From Undaria pinnatifida (Eukaryota; Sar; Phaeophyceae; Laminariales; Alariaceae): a stretch of 64,000 nt of DNA. The position numbers and the translations under genes were made by a program. This document shows positions 52,914 to 63,930 of the stretch, piece by piece. Each line of letters begins with the position of its first letter. The first letter of the stretch is position 1. Where the stretch lies: NCBI GenBank assembly GCA_012845835.1, contig JABAKD010000023.1, forward strand, positions 7,019,147 to 7,083,146, read 5' to 3'. The notes beneath the pieces were generated by a model, which searched no databases, had not been told where the DNA came from, and saw nothing but the letters and a program-made list of their open reading frames with translations.

Positions 52914-55640
52914 AGTATCGGTCTACACTATTCAGAGCAGGCGTATCCCTGGTCGTAATGATCTGCACTGACTATATATCACGATGCCGGGTGGGAGCGG
53001 GGATATCTGAACGAGCTACCACAAACACGCCTTGACGACAGATGGTATATACAGTATCTACAAATTGTATCGGTTGTGATGTGTCCAACGTACGAAAGAT
53101 CTACGAGACCGGTCTACTCGTCTGACCCACACCGCTTGAAAGGCGTAGGTTCAATCCTCCCTGTCTACGGACGAATGGGCAAACCGAGCGAGCTGGGGAC
53201 ATGTAACACGGCGGGGAGGGCGGCTGCTCGGTTTTGCCCGCCAAGCATCCCCCAGAGTTCCCTTCTCTTTTTAAACCGTCTTGGCCTATTTCGAGGAGAT
53301 GTACTAGGACAAATAATAACCACAATTTGTGACGTTTCCGATCTATACGAACATTGAGCGGCTGCACGGGTGCAACCCCGCTACACTCGTGTTAGCAAAG
53401 CTAGCAAAGCCCCTTTCCATGGCCGTTAGAACACACCGGTCACCCCGGCCTTCCAAGCTACGTCTTGAGGCCGATGTTGTACTCCATACCAGGCACACAT
53501 TATGACGCGTGCTACAATATCTGTGGCCCTTTTGGGGGAAACAACTTTTGCACGACGAGTCTCTTTTAACTAAAAATGGCTGCAAAGCCGTATTGTTCAC
53601 CCACCATGAAATATTGCCATACAGAGGTCACGGGGTTGGTCGTCGAGCAGAGGTTGGAAGTAGCAAAACAAGCGAATGTAGCCCGTTTTCGATCAAGGTT
53701 CCGGGCCGCTAGCGCTACTGGCCTTGAACCCACGTATTGGATTTTGGGGAACCCCCCGTCCCTGCTACACATCGGGTCACAATCTTACGCCCGGTGCGTA
53801 TAGAAGCGTTCTACGCTGAGGGTTCTACTGCAGCATGTTTTCGCGCGATTTCTTGTTCCGATTGACGAAGCGTCTCTCGTCTTGGACCTGTCAATACTAT
53901 TATTTGTGTTTTATGATGTTACTCTTGCAACTTTTTCGGCGTGAGATGGTTGATCGCGGTGCCCGTTCATTTTTGGTCGATACAACGGGGTTGGTTGAAG
54001 TATGGAACTCTTGTCGTAGGGTGACTACTCCTGTGCGCCTTTCCCGTAGTATGGGTCTGAATGCATGCTACGGACCGCGCACCCCGCACATCATCCAATG
54101 CGCCAACTCTGGACTGCTGCCAGCAATAACCGTACACCTTGCGTCAATCTGTCTGGGCATTTGACAGGTCGGTGGAGGCTCCGCGGCACCCTATGACTCT
54201 GTCATGAGTCCTGATGAGCCGATCAAACAAAAATAATTTACCGCAGGAAATATACTAAGGGAATCACTCTATAGAAAGTCAGGCCAGAATTTACGAGGAA
54301 ATATTATGGTGTGCAGACGCTGTATTGAGGTTGATGGTGCGCATATCGTTTTTTGACCTATAAATTCGGCGTGATTTCACAGTCGTGTTGATTACCGGTA
54401 CTAGGCATGCTCTACGTTATTGCATTTGAAAACGCACGGATACAAGGTGTTACTATTCTGTTCGAAACCCGCTTCCATAGCATACGGCAGCAAGGTCACC
54501 CTGCGAAAGAAATGCAGCGTGACCACGTGATTATAAACTGCGGTGTAAGCGCTCAAATCAATACAAGCGCTACGTTTTCGTTACATGAATTTCGTGTCTC
54601 TGTGTGCCAGAAAGACGCGTTCATATGTGCTGGCTCGATCTTCGTCGGTTGTTTTCAGGTGTCGCAATTCAAAACCGAGGGCCACAGACAGATAGATGAA
54701 CAGGCACACACACAGACGGACAGAGCAGGTAGACGAAGAGGCGACGAGCAAATACGTATTTCTCTAGTTAGTTGTTGGCCAACCTGTACTCACCACGCCA
54801 TGAAAAAGATTTCCTGCCTTGCTCGAAAAGGCATGCAGGCGACGAGTAAATAGACAAATATATATGACAGTAGTTACTCGTTGGGAGGCCTGTACTCACC
54901 CCTCTTTGAAAAGATCTTCTTGCCTTGGTGCTGGGCGAGAAACAGCCTCTGTCTCTTCGCTCAAACCAGGCTTTCCTGCCTCGGTGCTGGCCATGAAACA
55001 GCCTCTGTCGCTTCTCTCCCCCGTTGTTGCTTCATCATGTCTACTAAGCACATACCAGACATTTGTTTGGTTTTCCCTGCACAGTAACTTTTTCTATCTT
55101 CTCGTACCTGGTTTCGCTCGTTAGGTCATTCGCACGCCTGTCTTCCCCCTTTCCACGCAAGATTCCAAGATGCCTGAACATTGTACATTGTATGCATTTT
55201 GTATGGTTATCGCTTACAAACTCGAATCAATGGTCCCACCCGTGCTTGCGCGCGCTTGAGTGACGCTGTCGACTGGATGAAGTGTCGGTGCCGTCTTCCT
55301 TCTTGTTGTTTTTGTTGTTGTTTTGTGGAGTTATCAAACGTGTGCATCCTACCGTTCTGCCCGTTTTAATCCAGTAGTTTTCGTTGCGATGGCCTTGAAC
55401 GCCGAGCCTGTCTTGCGTTTAAAGCCCAATGAGCGCACGTTTGGACACAGCGATAGGCAAGGACCATGACGAAGAGATAACGCTGCCTACCTTCTCATAT
55501 TTGTCGTGTCCATGTATGTACATGCAACCGGCAGGCGCACAAACGTAGGCTCGGAGCGTTCCAGCTGATCGCCTCTTCCCCCCCCCCCCCCTTCGCGTCT
55601 TGGGCAGTGGTGGGTGTTTTCATTATACATTAGGACAACA
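52914..55640. other. unassigned upstream of the EsV-1-7 gene
   Basis: A family A end fragment (GACGCGTGCTACAATATCTG) at 53504-53570. A diverged local duplication at 54768-55020: CCTGTACTCACCACGCCATG versus CCTGTACTCACCCCTCTTTG, and CTTGGTGCTGGGCGAGAAAC versus CTCGGTGCTGGCCATGAAAC. A poly-C run at 55580-55591 sits about 50 bp before the EsV-1-7 start. Open frame 54407-54853 (+) has no recognised domain. Confidence 0.35.
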
Positions 55641-58568
55641 ATGACGCGATGCATTGAGCTGGAGTGCGAATTGAAGGCAGCGTACAACTTCGAGGGCACA
55701 AAGGTAGTGGCGTACTGCAGGAAACATGCAGTTGACGGCATGGTGAACGTGGCTCACAGGCGTTGCTCACACGGCTCTTGCGCGATGTGGCCGAGTTTCA
55801 ACGTCGAGGGTAGCAAAACGCCAGTGTTTTGCAAGCAACACGCTACTGACGATATGGTTAACGTCGCGGCCAGTCGCTGCTCCAGAGAACTATGCACAAA
55901 GTGGCCAAGTTTCAATTTTGAAGGCATTACGAAGGCCGCGTTCTGCAAGAATCACGCCGAGGCCGGCATGGTCAACGTTGTCTCCCGGCGTTGCGCGCGT
56001 CACCCCTGTACGATGTCACCGAGCTTCAATTTCGCGGGCAGTAGAAGGGCGTTGGTCTGCATGAAACACGCCGAGGATGGCATGGTAAACATCCACGCCA
56101 ACGTTCGCCAATCCCGCCACAACGCCAAACCACCCAGCCTCAAGTCGAATGGCAGTAAGAGACCAGCAGCGATTCGCACGAAGCATGCCCAGAAAGACGT
56201 TGCGAATGCCGATGGCCAACGTTGCGCACGGGGCTCCTGCGTTAAACCGCCGAAGTTCAACTTCGAATGTAACGAGCGCTCGTTGTTCTGCAAGCAACAT
56301 GCCGAAGACGGCATGGTGAACGTCGCCGCGAAGCGTCGTTCACACGTCGTCGCGGCAAAAATGCGTTCACCTGGCCCATGCGCGAGCCCGCCAAGGTTCA
56401 TGTTTAACGACAACAACAGGCCAACGTTTTGCGAGAAGCATGCCGAGCGCGACGTGGCAAATGCTTTCCCCAGGCACTGCCTGCGAGCCTCGTGCTCGAC
56501 GCGGCCGAGCTTCAACTACGAGTGCACTAAAAAACCGTTGTTCTGCGTCAGACACGCCGAGCACGGCATGGTCAACGTCCTGAACCCGCGCTGTTCAAGT
56601 GTTGATTGCGCGAGGTTTCCGAGCTTCCATGTATTGGGCAGTGACGGACCGCTATTCTGCAAGCTACACGCGGAAGATGGCATGGTCAATACCCCTGTCA
56701 AGCGTCCTACACGCACCCCCGGCGGGAGGTCACCGAGCCTCACGGCCGAGGGCAGGAAGAGGTCAGCGGCTCCCACGCCGCCGGTCAAGCACAGGAGGGC
56801 AAAAGTCAGCCGAAAACGCTGCGAAGCGGAATCCTGCGCAAAGTGGCCAAGCTTCAATTTCGAAGGCTTTAAAAACTCGCTGTTCTGCAAGGAGCACGCG
56901 GAGGATGGTATGGTCAACGTCGCGAGCCGCTCTTGCTTGCATGATACCTGCACGATGTGTCCGAGCTTCAACTTCGAGGGCGTGGTGAAGCCGTTATTTT
57001 GCATGAAGCACGCCGAGGAAGGCATGGTGAACGTCACAGCGAAGCCTCGTTCACGTGACCGCTGTGGGCGATCGGCCAGCTCCAAGTTAAAGGCCGGTAA
57101 AAGACCAACGGTTCGCAAACATCAAGCCGGGAATAGCGTGGAAAATGACGGCGGCGAACGTAGTGCCGGAGATTCCGGCCCAACGAAGTCAAACTTGGAT
57201 ATCGAGAGCAGCACGATGGCATCCTTCTCCGGGGGAGACCTTGATCAAGACAGCATGGTTAACCTCATCGGAACCGTGTGCTTACATGACCCCTGCACGA
57301 CGAAGCCCAGATTCGATTTCGAGGGGAGCGCGACCCCGTTGTTCTGCAAGAAACATGCCGAAGAGGGTATGGTGAAAGTCAACGCTAAGCGTTGCTTGCA
57401 TGACTCTTGCCGGAGGCCTCCAAGCTTCAATTTCGACGGCCGCAAGAAACCAGAGTACTGCCAGGAACATGCCCTAGACGGCATGGTGGAGGTAAAGGTC
57501 AAGAGCTGTTCCCATGACTCCTGCGGAAGGCCGCCGAGTTACAACTTCAAGGGCAAGGTGGCGGTGGTGTGCAAACAGCACGCCGAGGACGGCATGGTAC
57601 GCATCGGAAACGATTTTTGTTTGCAGGATTCTTGCCTGAAAATGCCGAGCTTCAACTTCGAGGGCAATAGAAGGCCAAAGTATTGCAAGCAGCATGCCAA
57701 GGACGGCATGGTCAACGTCCGAGCCAGTCGGTGTTCGCATGAATCTTGCACGACGTGGCCGAGCTTCAATTTCGCGAGTTGCAAGGTCGCGGTGTTCTGT
57801 AAGGAACATGCTGAGGACGGCATGGTGAATGTCGTTGCCAACCGCTGTTCACATGACTCCCTCGGGAGGTCCGCGAGCTTCAATTTGAAAGGCAGGAAGA
57901 CGTCGTTATTCTGCACCGAACACGTTGGGCATGGGATGGTGGGCGTCGCCAGGCGCAGCTCACGCAACGGTGCCCGCACGACGTCTCGGCGCTCCGATTC
58001 CGCGGCCAGCGAGACGCCGGCGATCTCCAAGCAACCTTCTGAGGAATGCGTGGCGGACGTGGGTCGCCAGCATTACTCACAGGAGTCCTGCCCGAGATTC
58101 ACACACCTCACCGTCGACGACATGACGTCACCGTTGTTTACCGACCATCCTGATGTTGGCATGGTCAGCATCTCCAGCCAAGGTGCATGCAGCGCCAACC
58201 CGATGTATCCAGTGTTTAATTTTGATGCCAGCGAGAGGTCAGCGGTCTCCGAGCAACCTGCCGAGAATGTCGCTGCAGACATCGACCGCGGACATTGCTC
58301 GCAGGCCTCCTGTTACAGGGTTGCGCACTTCAACTTTGAGGAAAGCAGAATAGGGTTGTTCTGCAAGCAGCACGCCGAGAACGGCATGGTGAACGTCAGC
58401 CGCAAGCGTAGCTCTCGCGCTCTCCGAGTCGTGGAGAGTGTTTTTGACGACAACAGTGGTGAAGCGGTGGCGAAGCGGGTACGTGAGGAGTTGCCCCAGA
58501 TCTTGACACCCACCGAGCAGGGCCAACCGCTGCAAACGCACGTCAAGATAGAGTTTGACCTTGCCTAG
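55641..58568 (+). CDS. EsV-1-7 repeat protein, about 24 units, single exon
   Basis: 975 residues from ATG 55641 (ACAACAATGACG). The upstream in-frame GTG at 55614 is not a eukaryotic start. From residue 4 to about 923 the protein is a tandem array of about 38-residue units. Intact units fit C-x4-C-x16-C-x2-H followed by A..GMV.V, for example CLHDSCRRPPSFNFDGRKKP followed by EYCQEHALDGMVEV. I count about 24 units: 15 with all three Cys and the His, two missing one Cys (near residues 250-285 and 760-795), and about seven eroded ones lacking most ligands. This is the EsV-1-7 motif, named for a brown-algal virus protein and expanded in brown algae, where IMMEDIATE UPRIGHT controls basal filament patterning in Ectocarpus. 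The Cys/His set suggests metal binding, but biochemical function is unknown. The last 50 residues are non-repetitive, with a basic KRVREELPQIL segment. No signal peptide or membrane helix. No introns, stops or insertions in 2.9 kb, unlike its surroundings. Confidence 0.93.
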   Translation: MTRCIELECELKAAYNFEGTKVVAYCRKHAVDGMVNVAHRRCSHGSCAMWPSFNVEGSKTPVFCKQHATDDMVNVAASRCSRELCTKWPSFNFEGITKAAFCKNHAEAGMVNVVSRRCARHPCTMSPSFNFAGSRRALVCMKHAEDGMVNIHANVRQSRHNAKPPSLKSNGSKRPAAIRTKHAQKDVANADGQRCARGSCVKPPKFNFECNERSLFCKQHAEDGMVNVAAKRRSHVVAAKMRSPGPCASPPRFMFNDNNRPTFCEKHAERDVANAFPRHCLRASCSTRPSFNYECTKKPLFCVRHAEHGMVNVLNPRCSSVDCARFPSFHVLGSDGPLFCKLHAEDGMVNTPVKRPTRTPGGRSPSLTAEGRKRSAAPTPPVKHRRAKVSRKRCEAESCAKWPSFNFEGFKNSLFCKEHAEDGMVNVASRSCLHDTCTMCPSFNFEGVVKPLFCMKHAEEGMVNVTAKPRSRDRCGRSASSKLKAGKRPTVRKHQAGNSVENDGGERSAGDSGPTKSNLDIESSTMASFSGGDLDQDSMVNLIGTVCLHDPCTTKPRFDFEGSATPLFCKKHAEEGMVKVNAKRCLHDSCRRPPSFNFDGRKKPEYCQEHALDGMVEVKVKSCSHDSCGRPPSYNFKGKVAVVCKQHAEDGMVRIGNDFCLQDSCLKMPSFNFEGNRRPKYCKQHAKDGMVNVRASRCSHESCTTWPSFNFASCKVAVFCKEHAEDGMVNVVANRCSHDSLGRSASFNLKGRKTSLFCTEHVGHGMVGVARRSSRNGARTTSRRSDSAASETPAISKQPSEECVADVGRQHYSQESCPRFTHLTVDDMTSPLFTDHPDVGMVSISSQGACSANPMYPVFNFDASERSAVSEQPAENVAADIDRGHCSQASCYRVAHFNFEESRIGLFCKQHAENGMVNVSRKRSSRALRVVESVFDDNSGEAVAKRVREELPQILTPTEQGQPLQTHVKIEFDLA

Positions 58569-58755
58569 ATATGGAGCGTAGTCCTCAACACCGAATAGCC
58601 CTGGTCCATGTTTTGAAAACAACGTCGACAAACGCTGTGTACGGGCAGAGGATTCGCCGGCAAAGGCAACGACCAGGTTTCACTTGGAGAGATATCGATT
58701 TATGGACTTAGAGCTACCCCCTCGGGTAGCTACTTCTCCGTTTTCTGTGCTTTTT

Positions 58756-59011
58756 GAAGCGCGTTACAATCGAGGGAGCGCTTTTCGGCCGACACAAGTG
58801 CTCTGAACAACGTGACTTTTCCCCCCAGAATCACTAGAGTGCCGGTTGTTTTTCTTGCGTGCTTTCCCTCTGATATCCGTAGGCCATGTGATCGTTTATC
58901 GGATTGAATTTTCATTTTTTCTCACAAAGTCGTTTTTTTTTGTGAAGGTATGGAGCTCCAGAAGCGAGGGTATGAGAACGTATTTGGCGCACCTCTACCG
59001 CAGCACGGGTC
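58756..59011 (-). mobile_element. MITE family A, diverged copy
   Basis: GAAGCGCGTTACAATCGAGG to CACCTCTACCGCAGCACGGG. GATATCCGTAGGCCATGTGA and TATGGAGCTCCAGAAGCGAG lie inside. Flanks TTTT/TTTC. Confidence 0.65.
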
Positions 59012-59937
59012 TTTCGCTTCGCGAACTACATGGATACATACACGAACATGAAACGCGTATTCCAGGGAGATATGTTTTAGTCCGGTTGCAAGTGTCGTCA
59101 GTGGAAATGTGGGGACTCCCCCTCAGCGCAACCTTAGCCCTAATCAATGCTTGGTTTGGTTAGAGATAAGGTAACTGTTAGTTGTGTTTTTATAGAACGC
59201 AGTGACCCTCTGCCATGATGTCGATTAGGTGGTGACCCGAAGACAAAATGCGACCCTTCGGCGGAAAGCATCGATATTGAGTTTGACATTGGCTGGATTC
59301 AGAGTGTTGTACCCTTGCCTTCAACGGTGTTGGTTGTTTTTTGCCGATCCATATCAAGGGAAAATCGGCATTTACGCTCACTCATGTCGAAAGTGTTCGA
59401 ACCGATTTCGTTAGCGACAGCGCTCGCTGCACCAAACGTTTCAGGCCGAGCTCCTGGAAGGTGTTGTTCAGTCCCCGCGGGTTAGGTTTCTACCACCAGG
59501 GCATGCTTATCTATAGAGACGGTGTCCCAAGAGATCAGGCTCAAGTCGGTGTACGTGCTACCAAGAATGAATAAGACGACTTTGCCGGGAGGTCCGGGAC
59601 CTTTCGTTTTCGTTGGAACGTGCAATGTATACCATATCGGTCCTTGCATTGTTTATTGACGGATAACGGGGTAAGGGTTTGTATCCAGGTGCGACGGCGT
59701 CGGCGTACGAGCGGTAGGGCGTATTCTTGAACGAGGCACCTTGTGGGCAAATTGCTTCGTACCGACAGGTCGGTGCTAGGAGTGGAGTGTCGAGCTCATC
59801 AACCGAGGAGCCTTGGACCGAGACTACCGCACGCGGGGTCACTTTGGGGATCTTTTGTTGCAGTGACTCGAAGTCACTCGAGCGAGGAGTGACCTCCCCC
59901 GTTCATTTGTGATCTTGAGCTTTGACGCTGATCTAAG
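59012..59937. other. unassigned
   Basis: The palindrome-like GTGACTCGAAGTCACTCGAG near 59864 recalls the family C interior. No gene. Confidence 0.3.
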
Positions 59938-59939
59938 TA

Positions 59940-60119
59940 CAGTAGGTGGCCCTATATAGTGCGGGTATGTGTCACGAAAGTTTACCCGCACTATACCGGG
60001 CACCCACACTATATAAAAACCGGCCACTATAGAGGGGTCTATATTGTGCCAAACGATTTCACCCGCACAGTATCGGACACCCGCACTATACGACCCGCAC
60101 TAAATAGGGCCACCTACTG
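59940..60119. mobile_element. Stowaway-like MITE with TA target duplication
   Basis: 180 bp with near-perfect inverted ends CAGTAGGTGGCCC / GGGCCACCTACTG continuing into ATATAGTGCGGGT / ACCCGCACTAAAT. TA lies at 59938-59939 and 60120-60121, as expected for Tc1/mariner-mobilised elements. The interior repeats ACCCGCACTATA-type strings in both orientations, so the whole element can fold. Unrelated to families A-C. Confidence 0.88.
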
Positions 60120-60121
60120 TA

Positions 60122-60980
60122 TGCCATATGAATTCGCGATGGAACGTAAACTGGGCCGCTTCAAAAACGCCAGCTTGAAGTAGTTTTACACCTGAGGTGC
60201 AGGTTCACTAGTAGGAACGGTGAATACCCGTTGGTGATAATAGGGGTACCCCTCCCCTTACCGCAGCCGTTCATGATCGTCGAGGTATTGCACATGAATA
60301 AAGGTAAACAGGCGGGGGGCTCGGCTCGCATGTTGTTGTCGTCCTGCGGGTAGCACCTCGCTCGAATGTTGGTTTGCGTATTTCGCGGTGGGAGAGGGGG
60401 CGAAGTTGAGCGCAACTGAGTGGCGTGAGCAGCTCAGAGCCGTGTTTTCCTCACCTTTCGATGCAGGCTTGGCATGGGTAGTATTTTTGTTCTTGTTGGT
60501 GAAGGAATTTTCTCCTGGGTTAATCCCGCCGACGTGGTATCTTGGTCTTGGCTTGCCTTGAATGCTCGGTTTCGTTGGTGGTTAACTACCGACGGTGGAA
60601 GTCGGATGGTTTTTCACCGCCGCTATGTCCGCGAGTATTATCGTTTCTTGACATGTTGAGGTTTTTTCGGTTTCAACGGGAATTGTACGGTGGCCTTGGA
60701 GGCAAGAGTGAGGGGTGGTGTTTCCCATTTTTTTTCCCTCCTTTTCTAGTTTTGGCCTTTTTCAGGTACGTTAATGTGGCCACCATGTTTCACTCTGCTA
60801 TAGTGCACCATGATTCACGGGTATGGCATACATCGGTGTCTCCTGTTGTGGCCGAGACGTGCGTACTCTGTGATATTTTGTTCGTTTTGTATTTTTTTGC
60901 CTCGTCGCGTTGTATGCAGCATATGCACATGAAGTATTTAGCACTATTGTTGTGGTACCTGGTATGTTGTCGCCGGGAAC
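60122..60980. other. unassigned
   Basis: A 162-codon frame on + (60542-61030) is hydrophobic and Cys-rich with no recognised domain. No repeat. Confidence 0.25.
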
Positions 60981-61120
60981 GCGCGCTACGAAATATTTGC
61001 TATGTCTTGGCAAAAATATATTGTGAATGACGGGGCTTCTTAAACACGAAATAGACTGAATTTCGTTCTTGTTTCGGAATATGCAGACTAGATGTATGTA
61101 TACACTTTGTATCCAGGCCG
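60981..61120 (-). mobile_element. MITE family A fragment
   Basis: ACGCGCGCTACGAAATATTT, GTGAATGACGGGGCTTCTTA, TATCCAGGCCGTGCG. The right half is missing. Confidence 0.5.
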
Positions 61121-61170
61121 TGCGTTCGGTCACCGAGTGGCCCTTCCAGTTGACTCCAAAGTGTCTGTAG

Positions 61171-61423
61171 GACGCGTGCTACGATAGAGGTGGAACTTCT
61201 TGCCTTATATGGTTTCTGAATGACGGGGCTGCTCAACCCAAATCGTCGGAAATACGTCATTTTTTTGCACGATTATCGTCGTGTGCCTAGGCCGTGGGAT
61301 TTTTGTTTTATCTGGTAGCAGTATTATTTTTGTCCGAAACAGTTTTTAGGAGTGGTCTTGAGCTCCCAAATTGCGGAAGTCCGCAGACAAAAAAATTGGT
61401 GCTCCTCTATTGTTGCACGCGTC
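61171..61423 (-). mobile_element. MITE family A copy, reverse orientation
   Basis: GACGCGTGCTACGATAGAGG to CTCTATTGTTGCACGCGTC. Complete interior (TTTCTGAATGACGGGGCTGC, CCCAAATCGTCGGAAAT, GTGCCTAGGCCGTGGGAT). Flanks GTAG/GTGG. Confidence 0.88.
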
Positions 61424-61513
61424 GTGGGTGACGCATGGAGCTCCTCAAGTGATGAGTTGTAATATGAAATCTAGATTGGTGACACCTCTACCGTATTTAT
61501 GTGTCGGAGGAAG

Positions 61514-61690
61514 GACGCGTCATGCAATCGAGGTAGAATGGTTTTCGTTGAAACGTTTTCTGAATGAAGCAGCTACTTAACCCTAAATGGTCCGATATCT
61601 CGTTCTTGTTGTGCTGTGCCACCGTGTAGGGCACAACACGGGAACCGTTCGGTTCGGTATTCTTTGCGCCAATACCTAGGCCAAAATACG
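61514..61690 (-). mobile_element. MITE family A, diverged left part
   Basis: GACGCGTCATGCAATCGAGG, CGTTTTCTGAATGAAGCAGC, CCCTAAATGGTCCGATAT. The right end is not recognisable. Confidence 0.5.
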
Positions 61691-62768
61691 AGAGAATGTA
61701 CCCGGTAATCGATTTTCACCCATACGATGTGCCGGCGATGGGCTACGGCGCCCAAAAAACACAAGAAAAATGATGATCAAGGAAGATAACAACCTTGAGT
61801 TCAGCCACTTACTCACGGGAAATCGGAGCTATTTGTGCGACCGCTGCAGCTGAAAGCCCTTCCGATCGAGTTTTTCGTTATTCGGCTGCATTCATCTTAA
61901 CCACCCCGATCGAAAAAAAGACGTAAAACACTACCATAACTGATTGTTGCAATCGTGAGCATCGTGACCATAGTTGGACATTTATCCTCAGTGAAGAAAT
62001 GATAACAATATGAAAAACGGTATTCCGATGGGCTTCTGAACGAAACGGCCATGTGCTCTGTTGCTTGCCTGGGTGTCGTTACGTCAAGCGTGAAGCCAGA
62101 CGTACCGCAGGAGCAAAAGGCCAACAATGCCAAAGAAAACTGCCTACGAACACGGAAAATCACCAACACTCAGCCAAGAAAAGGGAAACTAATATTAAAC
62201 ATTGTTCATGACCGGGGATATTAGACTAGAACATCGCCGGACATCTCCGAGACGTTTTTCGTCTCTTATGTATAATAAAGAATGCATGTTCACTGCTTCT
62301 GTCGTTTTTGTGCGAAGCTTCATCAGCATAGCAACAAAGCTGGGGCGTATTTTTTGGACTACGGTTCTTACGTAGTTATTTCCACTACCAGTGTTCCCTG
62401 TGTTTTATGCCAGAGTGGTGTGTTTCCTGGTGTACCTAGAATCGGCCGCTGGTGGATTGTTCATCGCGTGTAGAACTCTTTTTCTTGCTCCAAGTCCTTT
62501 TTGATGTTATATGTCACCCTCTCCAGGTTACGACGCCCGGAAAAGAAGAACGAGTGCACCTCTTACAGTAGCATGCGACAAAAATAGAGCGTGGTCGCGT
62601 TCGGCAAGTTGAAACGACGCTCAACCATTATTGTGTCGCCGTGTCTTGGCCCTTACTTTAGACACAACCAGATGCCGGGTGTTGTCGACTGGTGTTATAT
62701 GGTTCAACGTAGTAGGGTCACATGCTTGTCACGCCTCGCTTTCTGCCATTCTCATTTACAGCTGAAGT
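61691..62768. other. mostly unassigned, one family A end
   Basis: GTGCACCTCTTACAGTAGCA (about 62550-62578) is a lone family A right end. No gene. Confidence 0.3.
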
Positions 62769-63019
62769 GACTCGTTCGACGGTAGCCCCCCCAACATTTC
62801 GTCAACGGAATCGCCGGCTTCGAAACCAGCTCCCGGCCGTGCATCCTGTAGTACCGTGCCCCTTGCCACCCCCGAAGTCATCATTCGATAGTCCCTTGCA
62901 GGCAAAAAAAGATGAAGATTCGTATTTTTCATGTAATCCTTCCTCGAGTGTTGAGTAGCCATGAAATGCCCGTAGAAAATAAACGCTCGTTTCTGAGACG
63001 GGCTATCGTCGAATCGGTC
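62769..63019 (-). mobile_element. MITE family B copy (AAGT duplication)
   Basis: GACTCGTTCGACGGTAGCCC to GGGCTATCGTCGAATCGGTC, flanked by exact AAGT at 62765-62768 and 63020-63023. Interior reversed and complete. Confidence 0.9.
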
Positions 63020-63930
63020 AAGTGTAATTTACATTGTGATATTTCCGGACAGAAGACGAGAGATGACTCGGACTCGGAGAGGAGGGGGCGATTCATACAG
63101 TCAAAACATCGAAATGAAGAATGCGCGCCGACGCTGTATTATCAATGGGAACGCCTCGACCTTCGTTCTCTTGAATGCCCCTTTATATTTGGGTACGCTA
63201 CTCGTAGAGGTTCTCAATTGAGGGACCTCATAAATATTAAAGGCACCTCTACCGTGAAGTGCGTGGTGGCGTGTTCATTTCGGCGGCTTGTATTGTCTTG
63301 GTACAAGGATTTTGATAAAATACATCTTGCGCCTAACGCCGTGACGAGGGTGATGTGTTGTGTCGTCCATGGGCTCTCTGTATGGATCAGCAACTGGAGT
63401 AACTAGTTCAAAACTTAGATCTTGGCATCCAACTCTAGTTGGTGGTATGATACGCCGCTTAACAACCCGTTCTTGGGTTTGTGGGTGCTAGGTGATGGTT
63501 TCCGGCCGTCCAACGCCCATTTGGGTATTTCGAAGAATCTTGCCGAGTACTTCTTTTGGGTGTTCGTGCATTCCACCCAAAGTTGGTTTGGTGCACTGCG
63601 GTGAATTCTATAGTGTGCATACGGTTCCACTAGCTGTCGTTAGAAGGATATACGCCATGGTTGGTCCACCATTTCCAGACTCTACGTTTTCGGCGTTGCG
63701 GAGTTATCCATCGGGCACATGTACCTGGTCCATATCTCCTCAGAAAACAGGTACTATGTCTTCTAGGCGAGTCGCGTGGTTCCTGTGGAGCCGCTTCCAC
63801 CCAGGTCAATGTCCCCCAGCTAGACAATCGGTAATCGCGTCGGCCCAAAGGCTCGATAAACGCGTTGGATGTTTCGAGAAAACATGTCTGTAAACCCGAC
63901 GTGGTGTGACATTTGCGGTCTACGACGGAC
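63020..63930. other. unassigned
   Basis: Open frames on both strands without recognisable domains. No repeat family. Confidence 0.3.

Noticed and set aside
55614-55640. Nine-codon N-terminal extension of the EsV-1-7 frame
   Set aside because: It begins with GTG and precedes the first good ATG at 55641, which sits two codons before the first repeat unit.
55641-58568. Integrated phaeovirus genome
   Set aside because: The EsV-1-7 motif is named after a viral protein, but no other viral gene is visible nearby and the family is widely expanded in brown-algal genomes.
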